64,000 nucleotides of DNA from Ambrosia x helenae (GCA_030844895.1 CM061223.1:35311435-35375434), one strand, 5' to 3'. Shown: positions 34,159 to 45,540, counted from the stretch's first letter. Notes: a model not told the origin generated them from the sequence alone. Translations and numbers: made by a program.

Positions 34159-34299
34159 GGGTGTGAAATACCATTTTGGAAACATGAGGCTAAAAATGCA
34201 ATTTTTTTAAGTTAAGTGTTGAAAGTGGAAAGTTGTAACTGTCCAAGGGTGTGAAATGCCATTTTGGAAACATGAGCCTAGAAATGCGATTTTTATAAC
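34159..34299. repeat. Direct repeat inside LTR E, period about 88 bp
   Basis: GGGTGTGAAATACCATTTTG at 34159 and GGGTGTGAAATGCCATTTTG at 34247, each followed by GAAACATGAG(G/C)CTA(A/G)AAATGC. Confidence 0.85.
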
Positions 34300-34957
34300 T
34301 TTCCAAAGTTGTTAATGTAACTTTCAAACTTACAAAAATGTATTTTTGTATAAATGTATTTTTGATTTTATAAAAATATAAATTACCAAATATGTTGAGA
34401 AATATAAAAACAAAGGTTTTTATAATAAGTTGGTAATTTATAAGGCTTGGTAAAAATTGTATAAAAATGAACATTTTTATATCTATGGGAATATAAAAGT
34501 GTAGGAGCATTTTTGGTGTTGAAAATAACCAAGTCTTGGTGTATGAAAATACAAAAGTTATTTTATAAATTCCAAGTAAAAATATTGAAGGAATTTAGGA
34601 AAAATAACTAAATATATACTTTGGATGTAGGAAAATAATATTACGTCGACAAATAATTATTCATACAAAATGTATGTGTGAATGACTTGTATAATTCAGG
34701 GCGCAAGAATATATAAATACAAATAATTGAATGTTGACGTATTTATATTACGACGTGTTAACGGAAAAATGTGAAATGGATGGATAAGTATATATTGTAT
34801 AACTTCCTACAAGATACGTATATATATTATTGCATCAAATGTGGACATGAAAATATATATTTTGAACTAAAAGATATAAGGTTACTTATGGGTGAAAAAT
34901 GTGCGACACTTTCCTAAGTGTTGGAAAATATTCGTGGGAGAATTAACGTTAAATATT

Positions 34958-35106
34958 CGGCAAGATCCTGGTATATTTATTTAATGGAAAATAAATATAT
35001 GGTAAAGTGTGTAGAGTCGAATGTTGAAAATGAAATATCGATCGACAAGATCCTAGTATAATTATTTAATGGGAAAATAATTATGCGGTAAAGTGAGTCG
35101 AGTCGA
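34958..35106. repeat. Direct repeat inside LTR E, period about 85 bp
   Basis: CGGCAAGATCCTGGTATA...GGTAAAGTGTGTAGAGTCGA at 34958 and CGACAAGATCCTAGTATA...GGTAAAGTGAGTCGAGTCGA at 35042. In both copies an inverted A/T word flanks TTTAATGG. Confidence 0.8.
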
Positions 35107-35356
35107 GGATGATGTATTGTAGGTTAATTAATACAGAAATATAAGTGTAACTTATAACAAGGGTAATCCATTACCAACAATCCCAGGACATATGTTTAAA
35201 CGGGGAATTGTGTCTAATAGTGGTGTTGGGAGTTGGGTGTACAACTTACCGGAGAACACGCGCTATAGACTTAGTGACTTATACGCACTAGGACGTTCGT
35301 AGGTTCTTGACCTCAGACTTACTATTCTCTGCTATTTGATTGCACGCTATACTTCA

Positions 35357-35898
35357 AGTGAGTTTCACGACCCCTTTTTACCGTTTTTGTTTTGGGGGAA
35401 AGGTATGTTTTGTCAAATATTATTACATGTCAAAATGTTGTTAAATGTTAAAATGTGATAAGTGGCATGATGGGTACTTGGGCTTGTTGTACACCACTTG
35501 GGGTGAGTCCCCGCCTACTGTAACCATTTACTCGTGTGTTGTGCGTGTGTGAAATCGAGAACCGAATGAATATTTGGATAGTACTATCGGTGCCTGACAA
35601 GGCCCACCCCTAATCGATAGCGTCGATTATGCAACTATGAATGCCAGGGGTGCACGTATTTTGAACTAAGTTGTTGTTTTTCGAGAAACAACTTCTGCTC
35701 GCAGGGCATTGCTTGTCTTGGTTTGGTTATGGGATCAAGGGATTGCTCGTCATAGTTATTGTAGGAGCTAGCTACTCCTTACAATGGCAACTACTTGTGT
35801 TTGTTCTGCACATGTTGTTAAAATGTTGTTATTATGGAACTAAAACTTTGAACTCACCAATATTTTATATATTGACGTATTTTAAACATATCTTTCAG
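35357..35898 (+). promoter_or_regulatory. Leader intron-like structured block, LTR E
   Basis: Donor-like CAA/GTGAGTTTCACGACCCC at 35358. Perfect 12-nt palindrome GATAGTACTATC at 35577-35588 (AGTACT core instead of AGATCT). Complementary GAACTCACC at 35850-35858. Acceptor-like CTTTCAG ends at 35898, 40 nt further. Confidence 0.6.
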
Positions 35899-36176
35899 GT
35901 AACTAAGTGCTGAATAGATGGCAAGTGCGTTGGAATATGGGATGTCGGATACTTGTCGGGGTTTCATCAATATTTTCCATTGGGTTGAGAATTGGATGGA
36001 AAAAGCCCATGTATGAACTTGTTGTTTGTTGTTTTATCAAATGTTGTGACAAAGTACTCATTTTTGACCTCTTAATGAAATGATCTTTTCTAATTTAATA
36101 TGATTTGTGTTAATCTTGACTTTAATATGCTTTCGAGCATTGCGCCACGTGTTTCCGCCATTGGCGTGGTGTGACA

Positions 36177-36548
36177 ACACGTTATATAATTATCGTAAAA
36201 CATTTATTACTCGATAACTAACACGTTTATGTTAATTCACCAACTTCCGGGACTCGAGACTCGTGTGTGTGCGTTTTAACCCGGTGATGCTCCAAACCAC
36301 CAGCCCTTGGATATATGTGTGTAACCGACTCCCGATGATCTCTCGGACCATCGTAACGTCTCCCGATGATTCCCCGAATCATCGTAACGACTCCCAATGA
36401 TTCCTCGAATAATTAAATTGACTCCCGGTGATTCCCCGAATCACCGAATGACTCAACTAACCTAGTTACGTATGCTTTTATAAATGTTTTGCTAAGGTAA
36501 ACTTATATGTTTTGACAAAGTATTAACCGAGGTTTACCGGGTGTCACA
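36177..36548 (-). repeat. Family G LTR fragment, copy G2 (minus strand)
   Basis: Similar to the U3 end of G1 (16490-16756): ACTCGTGTG, CCGGTGAT, GTTTTGCTAAGGTA, CGGGTGTCACA. Only the first 372 bp (LTR sense) remain; the rest is replaced by LTR E. Confidence 0.75.
36326..36450. repeat. Four tandem units with palindromic cores in LTR G2
   Basis: About 31-bp units of CGACTCCCGATGATTCCCC plus GAATCATCGTAA. One unit contains the perfect palindrome GATGATTCCCCGAATCATC apart from the centre. G1 and G3 have only two such units (GGTGATCCCCCGAATCAC type), so G2 shows expansion. Confidence 0.8.
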
Positions 36549-37440
36549 ATACTAATACTGAAAAATATCAATACTTGGTACCAAATTAGTAACAAGAGCC
36601 ACCGTGTCCACAGGTTGATATTCGATATCTTATGTTAATTGTTACTATTAACACAAATCATATTTTGTTAAACATATAATAGGTATAAATTCCCCATTGG
36701 AAACCTAGGACTTAGACAATATTCTTCAAAAAATCACAATAATACAGTTTCCTTTTCAAACATTCTCGATGACTCTGATTTTCATCTTCGCGTTGAGTAA
36801 AATGAATGACGTTTTTTGGAGCTCAAATAGCACCTCTCATGCAACAAAAGAAAAAATAAATAAATAAATAAATAAATAAATAAAGGCTTGAAATTTGTCA
36901 TTGTCATTGTCATTCACCCCATGCGATGATGTACAAAGTGGCGAGTAACCATCTAATAATTTCTTTAGTAGGTCCACGTATCATGTTTATTGAATCAAGA
37001 TATTTTTTTTAGAGTACCTAACTACCTATAATAATTCATTTTCTTTTACAAATAATTATAGCTTTTGAAAAAATAATATCATATCGCTAATGTAATGGGT
37101 ACACTAGTCCAGTAGTCCTTTTCCCTTGAGATGAAACCTCTAAACAATCATTTCAAATTCACATCAACTTTAAACTTACCTAAACCTTTCTTTCATTCTC
37201 GAATAAAAATTATTACAAATATGTCATTGATTCAACTTACATCAATGACCTATAAGAAAAAGTCTCATATTCTATAAATTATCAATAAGTATTGTATGTA
37301 GGGTCATAATCTCGTAGGTTTAAATGTTATATTATGAAAACAAATAAATAAATGATTCCTCAATTACCCTTAAAGTTTATTTTTTATCGATAAATATATT
37401 ATTTTACATATTCGAATTAGTACACTTTAACCTTTTTATC
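36549..37440. other. No recognisable gene
   Basis: A+T-rich DNA with an (AAAT)n microsatellite at 36852-36884. No long frame and no element ends seen. Confidence 0.45.
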
Positions 37441-37499
37441 GTATTTTTAGACTGTCCGTTCGTGATGAGTTACCTGCGTGACTCTCAAGTAACCCAGTC

Positions 37500-37661
37500 A
37501 CGTGGGGTTGTTGTGGCTGGGGGTGAGCACCGACGCGTTCTTAGCCTACAAATCCAACACAGATAGCTTCTTCGCGTCGTGAGTTTGCTCACGTTGGCTC
37601 GCGTGGGGCGGTCGTGCCGAATTTCGCGTGGGGCTGTTATGGCTAAGGGTAAGCACCGACG
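37500..37661. repeat. Direct repeat, period about 127 bp, before the triplicated block
   Basis: CGTGGGGTTGTTGTGGCTGG...GAGCACCGACG at 37500-37534 and CGTGGGGCTGTTATGGCTAA...AAGCACCGACG at 37627-37661. Confidence 0.7.
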
Positions 37662-38453
37662 TTGAAACCTCACTCGCGTTGGAATGTTCGCGTCTCCGCA
37701 ACGGACAACCTTAGTTTTGCAACACCCAATCATAATCGTCACCAACCATTACAATCTCCCAGCCAAGTCACCCACCTATCACCATCGTATCATAGCACTG
37801 TCGTTTAGTTATTATCATAACCCTCGTCCTTTGAGGATTGAGACACAGTGTTATATATGCTACATATGTTAACTTGAAAGATGTATATGTATTTATTAGT
37901 GGGGTGTTCGCGTGTTGCGGTGAAAAATAATATTTAGATTGGTTTGGTTAAGCTATAATCAATTAACCAAAATATTTGTCTTGGTGTGTGACATAATCAT
38001 TAGCGGAGCTTGAACTCCATCTTCGGTAAAATCAGGGGGCATACTCAATACTTATACAATATTTAAAAATTTTAGGTAAAAAAATACACTACGAAAAAAC
38101 GGGGGCGGAGCCACACGTGGCCCCAAAGAAGTTATGTCAGTGGAAATAACCGAATTAACCGATCCAATTATACATATTGTATATAGATTTTAACTATCAC
38201 ATCATACATTTTCAAGATATTTTCTTTCCATATATATATAGGGATGTGTTAAAATGAGAACAAGGTTGAGTTGTGAGAACAATAGGAACTCACTTTATAG
38301 CCACACATTTAATTAATTGTAAAATGAATATGTGGTTGTTATTAAACCATTTTTTTACACCGGTGTAAGGACGACGTAAAAAAATTTATTATTTTTGTAT
38401 ATCTTAGTTAGTCATTTTTACACCAGTGTGTGATTTTTTTTTTAAACTCGCAT
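37658..38453. repeat. Triplicated segment, unit A
   Basis: Begins GACGTTGAAACCTCACTCGC. It includes an uninterrupted version of both Helitron target sites (GAGACACAGTGTTATATATG and GCTACATATGTTAACTTG). It runs into a truncated M1 MITE and ends at AAACTCGCATT, where it joins unit-start sequence GGAATGTTCGCG. Confidence 0.85.
38246..38453. mobile_element. MITE, family M1, copy 2, truncated at right
   Basis: TTAAAATGAGAACAAGGTTG left end, ACACCGGTGTAA inside. Cut at the unit A/B junction. The complete version is at 41229-41488. Confidence 0.75.
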
Positions 38454-38477
38454 TGGAATGTTCGCGTCTCCGCAACG

Positions 38478-39937
38478 GACATTGAAACCTCACTCGCGTT
38501 GGAATGTTCGCGTCTCCGCAACGGACAACCTTAGTTTTGCAACACCCAATCATAATCGTCACCAACCATTACAATCTCCCAGCCAAGTCACCCACCTATC
38601 ACCATCGTATCATAGCACTGTCGTTTAGTTATTATCATAACCCTCGTCCTTTGGGGATTGAGACACAATGTTATATATGCTACACTAGCTTATACCCTGG
38701 GAGCGTCCCGGGTTGAGAAATATAAGTAAAGTGAATAAAATTAAAAGTATCTAAACTATAAAAATGGCATCTATGTATCAACTTACATTAGATACTTTAA
38801 AAAAACATACCAAAATATCCATTTCACCTTACAACATCAACACCTAAAACTGAATATTAAGATCCCAAGCACTTCAAGGGGATAAAAATTGTTTAGCACC
38901 AATACATTCAGTCAAAGGTCTTTAACTGCATACAATAAGATTTGAGCTATTTCTAAATATGGTAGAAAAAGAAAACATAGCAATTACCTATTGGAGAGCG
39001 TCCCGGGTTGAAATATCTAATATGACAACATAATTAATGACTTGCCAATATATGATTAATGAATATTATTATTATTATTATTATTTTTTTTTTTTTTTTT
39101 TTAAACAAATCTCTGCCATAAGTTATCATATTATAATATAAAAAAAAGGGTAATTGGGTCGGGTATCACCTAATCCCAGGCCCGACCCAAACCTATAATT
39201 TTTTTAAATTAATATATCTCGGGAGCGTCCCGGGTTGGGAAATCTAATTTGAAATATCAATTTTACACCTGAAATAAACTGATGTGTTTTACAGTTACAT
39301 GCAGGAAAGCTTCGGGTAGCACTTAATCTAAAACAATTAACAATGTATCTTTAATGCTAGTGCATAACCTTAAACACTGTATAACTCTAATATTAAAACC
39401 TAACCTAAAACAATGTACAACTCCAATGCTAACACATGTTGTAAATAAAAATCATATTTACTGGTTTGAACATAACTAATGACTTGCCTATACATGATTA
39501 ATGAATAACTTGAACACTTTGTGTTTTTTTCCTGTATGAACAAAACCACATAAAAAATAGTCGTTTTTTCTCCGTTTTTTATATAGCAGTATGGTACCCG
39601 TTGGAAAGATAATAAAACGCTCGTTAATTTGGTGTAATTTTTTTCTTTAAAAAATCTCGTATATAAAAGATATTAACGTTTAAAAGTTATGGGAGAAAAC
39701 ATTAGAGATAAAAATCTAATTTTGTTTTTTAAATTTTAAATTATTATTTTCCTAAAATAAAGCCCTTGCCACATGGGATGACACATGGCACACTCAAGGA
39801 AGAGAATACCCTCTTTGAGTGCCATGTCATTAAAATGGCTTTGGTTTATTATATGTATAGATATGTTAACTTGAAAGATGTATATGTATTTATTAGTGGG
39901 GTGTTCGCGTGTTGCGGTGGAAAATAATATTTAGATT
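38478..39937. repeat. Triplicated segment, unit B, carrying Helitron H1
   Basis: Preceded by a 27-bp partial unit start (38454-38480). The unit reads GACATTGAAACCTCACTCGC onward, is split at 38684/39862 by H1, and ends at AATATTTAGATT, where unit C begins. Confidence 0.85.
38685..39861 (-). mobile_element. Non-autonomous Helitron H1 (minus strand)
   Basis: On the minus strand it starts TCTATACATATAATAAACC (5'-TC end, preceded by A). It ends with hairpin ACCCGGGACGCTCCCAGGGT followed by ATAAGCTAG, then T: the Helitron 3' pattern of stem-loop plus CTRR. The insertion lies between A and T. The empty site GCTACA/TATGTTAAC is preserved in units A and C. No Rep/helicase ORF. Two further copies of the terminal hairpin word lie inside at 38996-39012 and 39219-39237. 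Confidence 0.93.
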
Positions 39938-40128
39938 GACGTTGAAACCTCACTCGCGTTGGAATGTTCGCGTCTCCGCAACGGACAACCTTAGTTTTGC
40001 AACACCCAATCATAATCGTCACCAACCATTACAATCTCCCAGCCAAGTCACCCACCTATCACCATCGTATCATAGCACTGTCGTTTAGTTATTATCATAA
40101 CCCTCGTCCTTTGGGGATTGAGACACAA

Positions 40129-40831
40129 TCTATATCTATATCTATATATATAATAAACCAAAGCCATTTTAATGACATGGCATTCAAAGAGGCATTCTCT
40201 CCATTGAGTAAGCCATGTGTCATTCCATGTGGCATTGAGATATTTTAGGAAAAAAATGATTTAAAAACAAAATTGGATTTTTCTCTTTTATGTTTCCTCT
40301 CATAATTTTTAAACGTTAATATCTTTTATATACGAGATTTTTTAAAGAAAAAAAAATACACCAAATTAACGAGCGTTATATTATCTTTCCAACGAGTACC
40401 ATAGTGCTATATAAAAACGGAGAAAAAAACGACTATTTTTTTTGTGGGGTATTGTTCATACAGGAAAAAACACGTGTTCAGGTAATTCATTAATCGTGTA
40501 TATGCAAGTCACTAATTATGTTCAAACCAGTAAATATAAATTCTATTTTCAACAAGAGCCGAATATGTTAATAGAGTTATACATTGTTTTAGGTTAGGTA
40601 TCAATATTAGTATGTTAGAGTTGTACATTTGTTTAGTATTTAGGATATATGTTAATATATTAGAGTTATATTGGAGTTCTACATTGTTTTAGGTTAGTTG
40701 TTAGCATTGGAGTTGTATATTGTTTTAGGTTAGATATAAATACCAGAGTTATATATCAGTCCATTTTATATGTAAAATTAATGTATCATATTAAATTTTT
40801 CAACCCGGGACGCTCCCGGGGTATAAACTAG
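40129..40831 (+). mobile_element. Non-autonomous Helitron H2 (plus strand)
   Basis: Starts TCTATATCTATATCTATAT and ends with hairpin CCCGGGA-CGC-TCCCGGG, then GTATAAACTAG, then T. Inserted between A and T of GAGACACAA/TGTTATATATGC; unit B shows the empty site. Same family as H1 (shared AATAAACCAAAGCCATTTTA, ACGAGCGTT and ACGGAGAAAAAA blocks) but 474 bp shorter. No coding capacity. Confidence 0.94.
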
Positions 40832-41228
40832 TGTTATATATGCTACATATGTTAACTTGAAAGATGTATATGTATTTATTAGTGGGGTGTTCGCGTGTTG
40901 CGGTGGAAAATAATATTTAGATTGGTTTGGTTAAGCTATAATCAATTAACCAAAATATTTGTCTTGGTGTGTGACATAATCATTAGCGGAGCTTGAACTC
41001 CATCTTCGGTAAAATCAGGGGGCATACTCAATACTTATACAATATTTAAAAAATTTAGGTAAAAAAATACACTACGAAAAAACGGGGGCGGAGCCACACG
41101 TGGCCCCAAAGAAGTTATGTCAGTGGAAATAACCGAATTAACCGATCCAATTATACATATTGTATATAGATTTTAACTATCACATCATACATTTTCAAGA
41201 TATTTTCTTTCCATATATATATAGGGAT

Positions 41229-41488
41229 GTGTTAAAATGAGAACAAGGTTGAGTTGTGAGAACAATAGGAACTCACTTTATAGCCACACATTTAATTAAT
41301 TGTAAAATGAATATGTGGTTGTTATTAAACCATTTTTTTTACACCGGTGTAAGGACGACGTAAAAAAATTTATTATTTTTGTATATCTTAGTTAGTCATT
41401 TTTACATCAGTGTGTGATTTTTTTTTTAAACTCGCATTTTACATCGGAGTTCTCACGGTTCTCACAACTTAACCTAGTTCTCATTACA
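41229..41488. mobile_element. MITE, family M1, copy 3, complete
   Basis: Left TTAAAATGAGAACAAGGTTG and right CACAACTTAACCTAGTTCTC are inverted repeats of about 40 bp. It inserted in an AT-repeat context, with TATATATA on both sides. Confidence 0.85.
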
Positions 41489-41500
41489 ATATATATATAT

Positions 41501-43268
41501 AGGGTGAGGCTAACGTAAAAAGCATGTTATTGTAAAAAGCGTAAGAAACAATATGGTGCGTATAATTAAATTTGATAATCACGGGCACGATGGTTATTGT
41601 TAGCGTCATTAAAGTTTCACCCCCATTTTTAAAACGGCCATAACTTTTTCATACGACATTATTTTTTTTAAAAAATTACATCATAAAAACAAGCTTTTTA
41701 TCCTCTTTCATTTCCATACCATATTGCTATATTTTAAAAAAAAAAATTGTTGGGTTGATAACTTGCGTTTTATTGAGGGTATACTTGCGTTTTAGAAACG
41801 CAAGTTATACCTGATAAGACGACATGGTAAAACGACATGATCAAACGCAAGTTATAAATGATAAAACACAAGTTATACATACTAAACCGCAAGTAAATAT
41901 CAAGTTTTTACATTTATACGCAAGTTATTATTGTTTAAACGCAAGTAGGTAATATCAAGTTTTTAGATTTAAATTTAAGCATCTGACTACTAAATGCACC
42001 TCTTACTATGAGAAGCATATGATGCTATTATAATATTAACAAAACGAACATACCTTCTTTATCTTGTTTTCCTTGAAAGGCGTCCCAAAAAAAAAAAGTA
42101 ATCTAATTGAATCTGTAAATCCATTATATGCAGCCCTATCATACTCATTTAGTAATTTTCAAATATATTTTAACTAAAATTAAATTGATCCCATACTCGG
42201 GTATCATTATGCACCTATGAATTATTCCATCCTACATGGCTACTAGGGGTGTTCATCGAATCGAATAACGAATTTCCGAATTATTCGAATCGAATTTTTC
42301 GAATAATTTATTTTTTTTACTGAATTCGTATTCGATTCGAATTCGATTAAAAGCTGACCAATTCGATTCGAATTCGTATTCGAATAAAAAAGTCAATTCG
42401 AATTCGATTCGAATTCGTATAAGAAACTCGAATTCGAAGCGAATTCGAATAAATTCGTTTAAGGTTAATACTTAAGTTATGGGCTTTAGTTAAGTTTGGG
42501 CTTGGTAATGGGCTAATTTATGACTTGGGTTAAATTTATAACTTAACCCAAGTTCTAAAGCTATATATATGAATATAATTATATGTTTTTAAATATAAAT
42601 AAATATGTATTATTTTTATTCGAATTTCGAATCGAATCGAATTTAAAATCATAAATTCGTATTCGATTCGTATTCGAGTTACTGAACTCGAATTGAATCG
42701 AATTCGAATACGAATTCTTGATCATCGAATCGAATTTTTGATAATCGAATCGAATTAACAGGTGTAGTTTATGCACAAATGAAAAGGGAAAAACAAACGT
42801 AAGAAATAAAATTATTATTCCTTCTTACATTGATTCAAATTGATTTTTAACCCCGTGGCTATTCACCTAACAAAGAAACAAACTAAAAAAACAAAAAGCT
42901 ATTGTTATATTTCAGAATGTTTAAACGCAAGTAATAATATCAAGTTTTTACATTTAGACGCAAGTAGTATCAACCCAGCAAAAAAAATTTAAATATAGCA
43001 ATATGGTATGTAAATGAAAGAGGATAAAATGCTTATTTTTATGGTGTGTTTTTTTTTTTTAAAATAATGTCGTATGAAAAAGCTATGGACGTCAAAAAAA
43101 TGGGGGTGGAACTCAACCGTTATGGGTTATCACTATTTTGCCCTTCTCCTCCTCTTTTAGAAACTCAACGTATACTTCTCCCCTTTTAATCTCATCCATT
43201 GATTTATTTTGATCAAAAGCTCAAAATACTTCTTATACTTTTTACGTTAAACTACTTTTTACACTACA
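41501..43268. mobile_element. Long-TIR non-autonomous DNA transposon
   Basis: The left arm (41501-41760) and right arm (about 42960-43268) are inverted copies. Left blocks AACGTAAAAAG, TTCACCCCCATTTTT, CATACGACATTATTT, ATCCTCTTTCATTT, CCATACCATATTGCTATATT recur in reverse complement and reverse order on the right. The inside carries many ACGCAAGT words in both orientations (41757-41955, 42921-42965) and a nested 42244-42766 element. Arms of about 250 bp suggest a Mutator-like family, but no transposase and no TSD can be read in the TA-repeat flanks. Confidence 0.7.
42244..42766. mobile_element. Low-complexity TIR element built of GAATTCGAAT words
   Basis: Starts TAGGGGTGTTCATCGAATCG. The first and last 200 bp consist of TTCGAATTCGAA-type words, so each arm is both self-complementary and complementary to the other. 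The centre (42460-42600) is ordinary A+T-rich DNA. The right terminus is degraded (AACAGGTGTAG). No TSD assigned. Compare 55376-56140. Confidence 0.6.
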
Positions 43269-43271
43269 CTT

Positions 43272-43274
<3 letters not shown>

Positions 43275-43321
<47 letters not shown>
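43275..43321. repeat. (TA)n microsatellite
   Basis: Uninterrupted TA for about 46 bp. Confidence 0.95.
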
Positions 43322-43323
<2 letters not shown>

Positions 43324-43769
43324 AAAAAACACAGAGTTGTAAACTATATTATAGTGTTTTTCATTAAAAAAAAACAAGTTGAGAACTATGTTACATAAGT
43401 GTATCTTCTCGGTTAACAACTTGTTACACGAAAATTGTCTGCAAACACAAATGAAACAAAATTTTGACATCAATAAATAATATCAGTTGAGTAAGTGGTG
43501 AATAATTCTAAAACAAAATTTTGAATTCAACAAAAAATACATATTTTTTACCATAATCGAAGCCTATGTGCTAGAGGAAGTGCAAGCAAATGAATATATA
43601 CATAGCAATGATTTGCGCAATACGCTAAGCAAAAATTTAGGGTGATCGTGAGGAAGTGGAAAGTTACATGTGCAAACACATGAATATATAAATAATAATA
43701 ATTTGTGAGATACGGTTGTCAAGAAATTAGGGTAATCTTGGGGGAGTATGAAGTTACATTATTTTAATA
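43322..43769. other. No recognisable gene
   Basis: A+T-rich. Contains an approximate direct repeat (AGCAATGATTTGCG...TTAGGGTGATC at 43605-43647 and AATAATTTGTG...TTAGGGTAATC at 43689-43738). Confidence 0.5.
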
Positions 43770-44170
43770 CTACACGGTGTGGTCATGGTCTTAAGGAGGG
43801 GGTAGAACGACAGGTGGCATCCACCTCATCGTTGGGGGCATGGAACAAGAAGGGACAAAATCGGCGGGATAGTGTTGGTGGCGTGGACGGTGGGCCCGTG
43901 GTGGGGTTAAAAATGATCAATAGGATGAGTTTATACATAAGGGTAAATTAATTTTTTTTTAACTTTTTTAAAAGGAGTCGTTGTGGGGACCAACGGTTCT
44001 TTTTCCATCATTCAACCAGGAGCCGCCACGTCACCGAGCTCAGTTGCTCCACGCCGATGGAAAATCCCATAAGAGTTGCCATACGCCAATCTCTACGTTG
44101 GACCCAAGATGGTGCGGGTGCCATGAAAGGGCTTCACACCCCCCCCCCCCTCACGCCCCCCACTGTGTAG
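43770..44170. mobile_element. MITE-like element with CTACACGGTGTGG ends
   Basis: Left CTACACGGTGTGG, right CCCCACTGTGTAG, inverted with one or two mismatches. G+C-rich inside. Its right half is included in the tandem duplication, so a second right end stands at 44970-44982. Confidence 0.65.
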
Positions 44171-44733
44171 TTTAAAATTTTTAAAATACCCCATAAACTC
44201 TTAATCATGTAATATACATGTTGTAATACAGTAACAAATAAAATGATTAGAATTTTTATAAACTTTTGATTCATTCATTTTATACGCTTATACATACCTA
44301 TATACAAAAAAACATACATGTGTATATATCTTTATTAATGTCAATATTTATAATTTATAAAGGTTTTATTTATTAACATTTCTTATAAACATTTACCAAC
44401 TAGTAACCACATTCATTAACTATTTTTCACCCACTTTTAACTCGGTGACACCCGGCAAACTCAGGTTAATAACTTTTATCAAACACATAAATCTACCTTA
44501 GCAAAACAATCTTTGAACGTACTTAACTGGGTTAGTTGAGTCAGTTCGATGATTCGGGGAATCACTGGGAGTCGGGCGTACACACAAATTAGTTATGGTT
44601 TGGTGATTCGGAGGATCACCGGGTAAACACAGGCGCACGAGTCTCATATCCCATCCGTTGGTAAAACAATAATGCAATATTGGTAACTTGTTGATAATTA
44701 CGTGTTATGCGATCATTGGTAACTTAAGAATAC
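43927..44733. repeat. 807-bp tandem duplication, unit 1
   Basis: GAGTTTATACATAAGGG through AACTTAAGAATAC. Contains the right half of the 43770 MITE, A+T-rich flank and the first 290 bp of a family G LTR (from 44444). Confidence 0.92.
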
Positions 44734-45540
44734 GAGTTTATACATAAGGGTAAATTAATTTTTTTTTTTAAACTTTTTTAAAAGGAGTCGTTGTGGGGAC
44801 CAACGGTTCTTTTTTCCATCATTCAACTAGTTGCCGCCACGTCACCGAGCTCAGTTGCTCCACGCCGATGGAAAATCCCATAAGAGTTGCCATACCCCAA
44901 TCTCTACGTTGGGCCCAAGATGGTGCGGGTGCCATGAAAGGGCTTCACACCCCGCCCCCCTCACGCCCCCCACGGTGTAGTTTAAGAATTTTAAAATACC
45001 CCATAAACTCTTAATCATGTAATATACATGTTGTAATACAGTAACAAATAAAATGATTAGAATTTTTATAAACTTTTGATTCATTCATTTTATACGCTTA
45101 TACATACCTATATACAAAAAAACATACATGTGTATATATCTTTATTAATGTCAATATTTATAATTTATAAAGGTTTTATTTATTAACATTTTTTATAAAC
45201 ATTTACCAACTAGTAACCACATTCATTAACTATTTTTCACCCACTTTTAACTCGGTGACACCCGGCAAACTCAGTTTAATAACTTTTATCAAACGCATAA
45301 ATCTACCTTAGCAAAACAATCTTTGAGCGTACTTAACTGGGTTAGTTGAGTCGGTTTGATGATTCGGGGAATCACTGGGAGTCGGGTGTACACACAAATT
45401 AGTTATGGTTTGGTGATTCGGAGGATCACCGGGTAAACACAGGCGCACGAGTCTCATATCCCATCCGTTGGTAAAACAATAATGCAATATTGGTAACTTG
45501 TTGATAATTACGTGTTATGCGATCATTGGTAACTTAAGAA
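44734..45540. repeat. 807-bp tandem duplication, unit 2
   Basis: Starts GAGTTTATACATAAGGG immediately after unit 1 and is near-identical to it (for example GAGCCGCCACG versus TTGCCGCCACG). Beyond 45540 the LTR continues, so unit 2 is the parental end. Confidence 0.92.

Larger units (their letters stand above)
32426..36176 (+). repeat. 3' LTR, family E (3.75 kb)
   Basis: Starts TGTGACATCCGGC right after the purine-rich GCGGGAGAA. Ends ATTGGCGTGGTGTGACA at 36176. The poly-A run 33164-33183 and A+T-rich body 33500-35100 suggest age. It abuts a family G LTR fragment at 36177, with ACACG as possible TSD; the left partner is not found in the window. Confidence 0.8.
39938..41489. repeat. Triplicated segment, unit C, carrying Helitron H2
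   Basis: Begins GACGTTGAAACCTCACTCGC, is split at 40128/40832 by H2, then continues through the same flank as unit A (TTGGTTTGGTTAAGC, GGGGGCGGAGCCACACG) and a complete M1 MITE. Confidence 0.85.

Noticed and set aside
39964..40248. 94-codon frame recurring at 37684 and 38504
   Set aside because: Recurs only because of the tandem triplication. The C-terminus runs into a Helitron in one copy and there is no domain.
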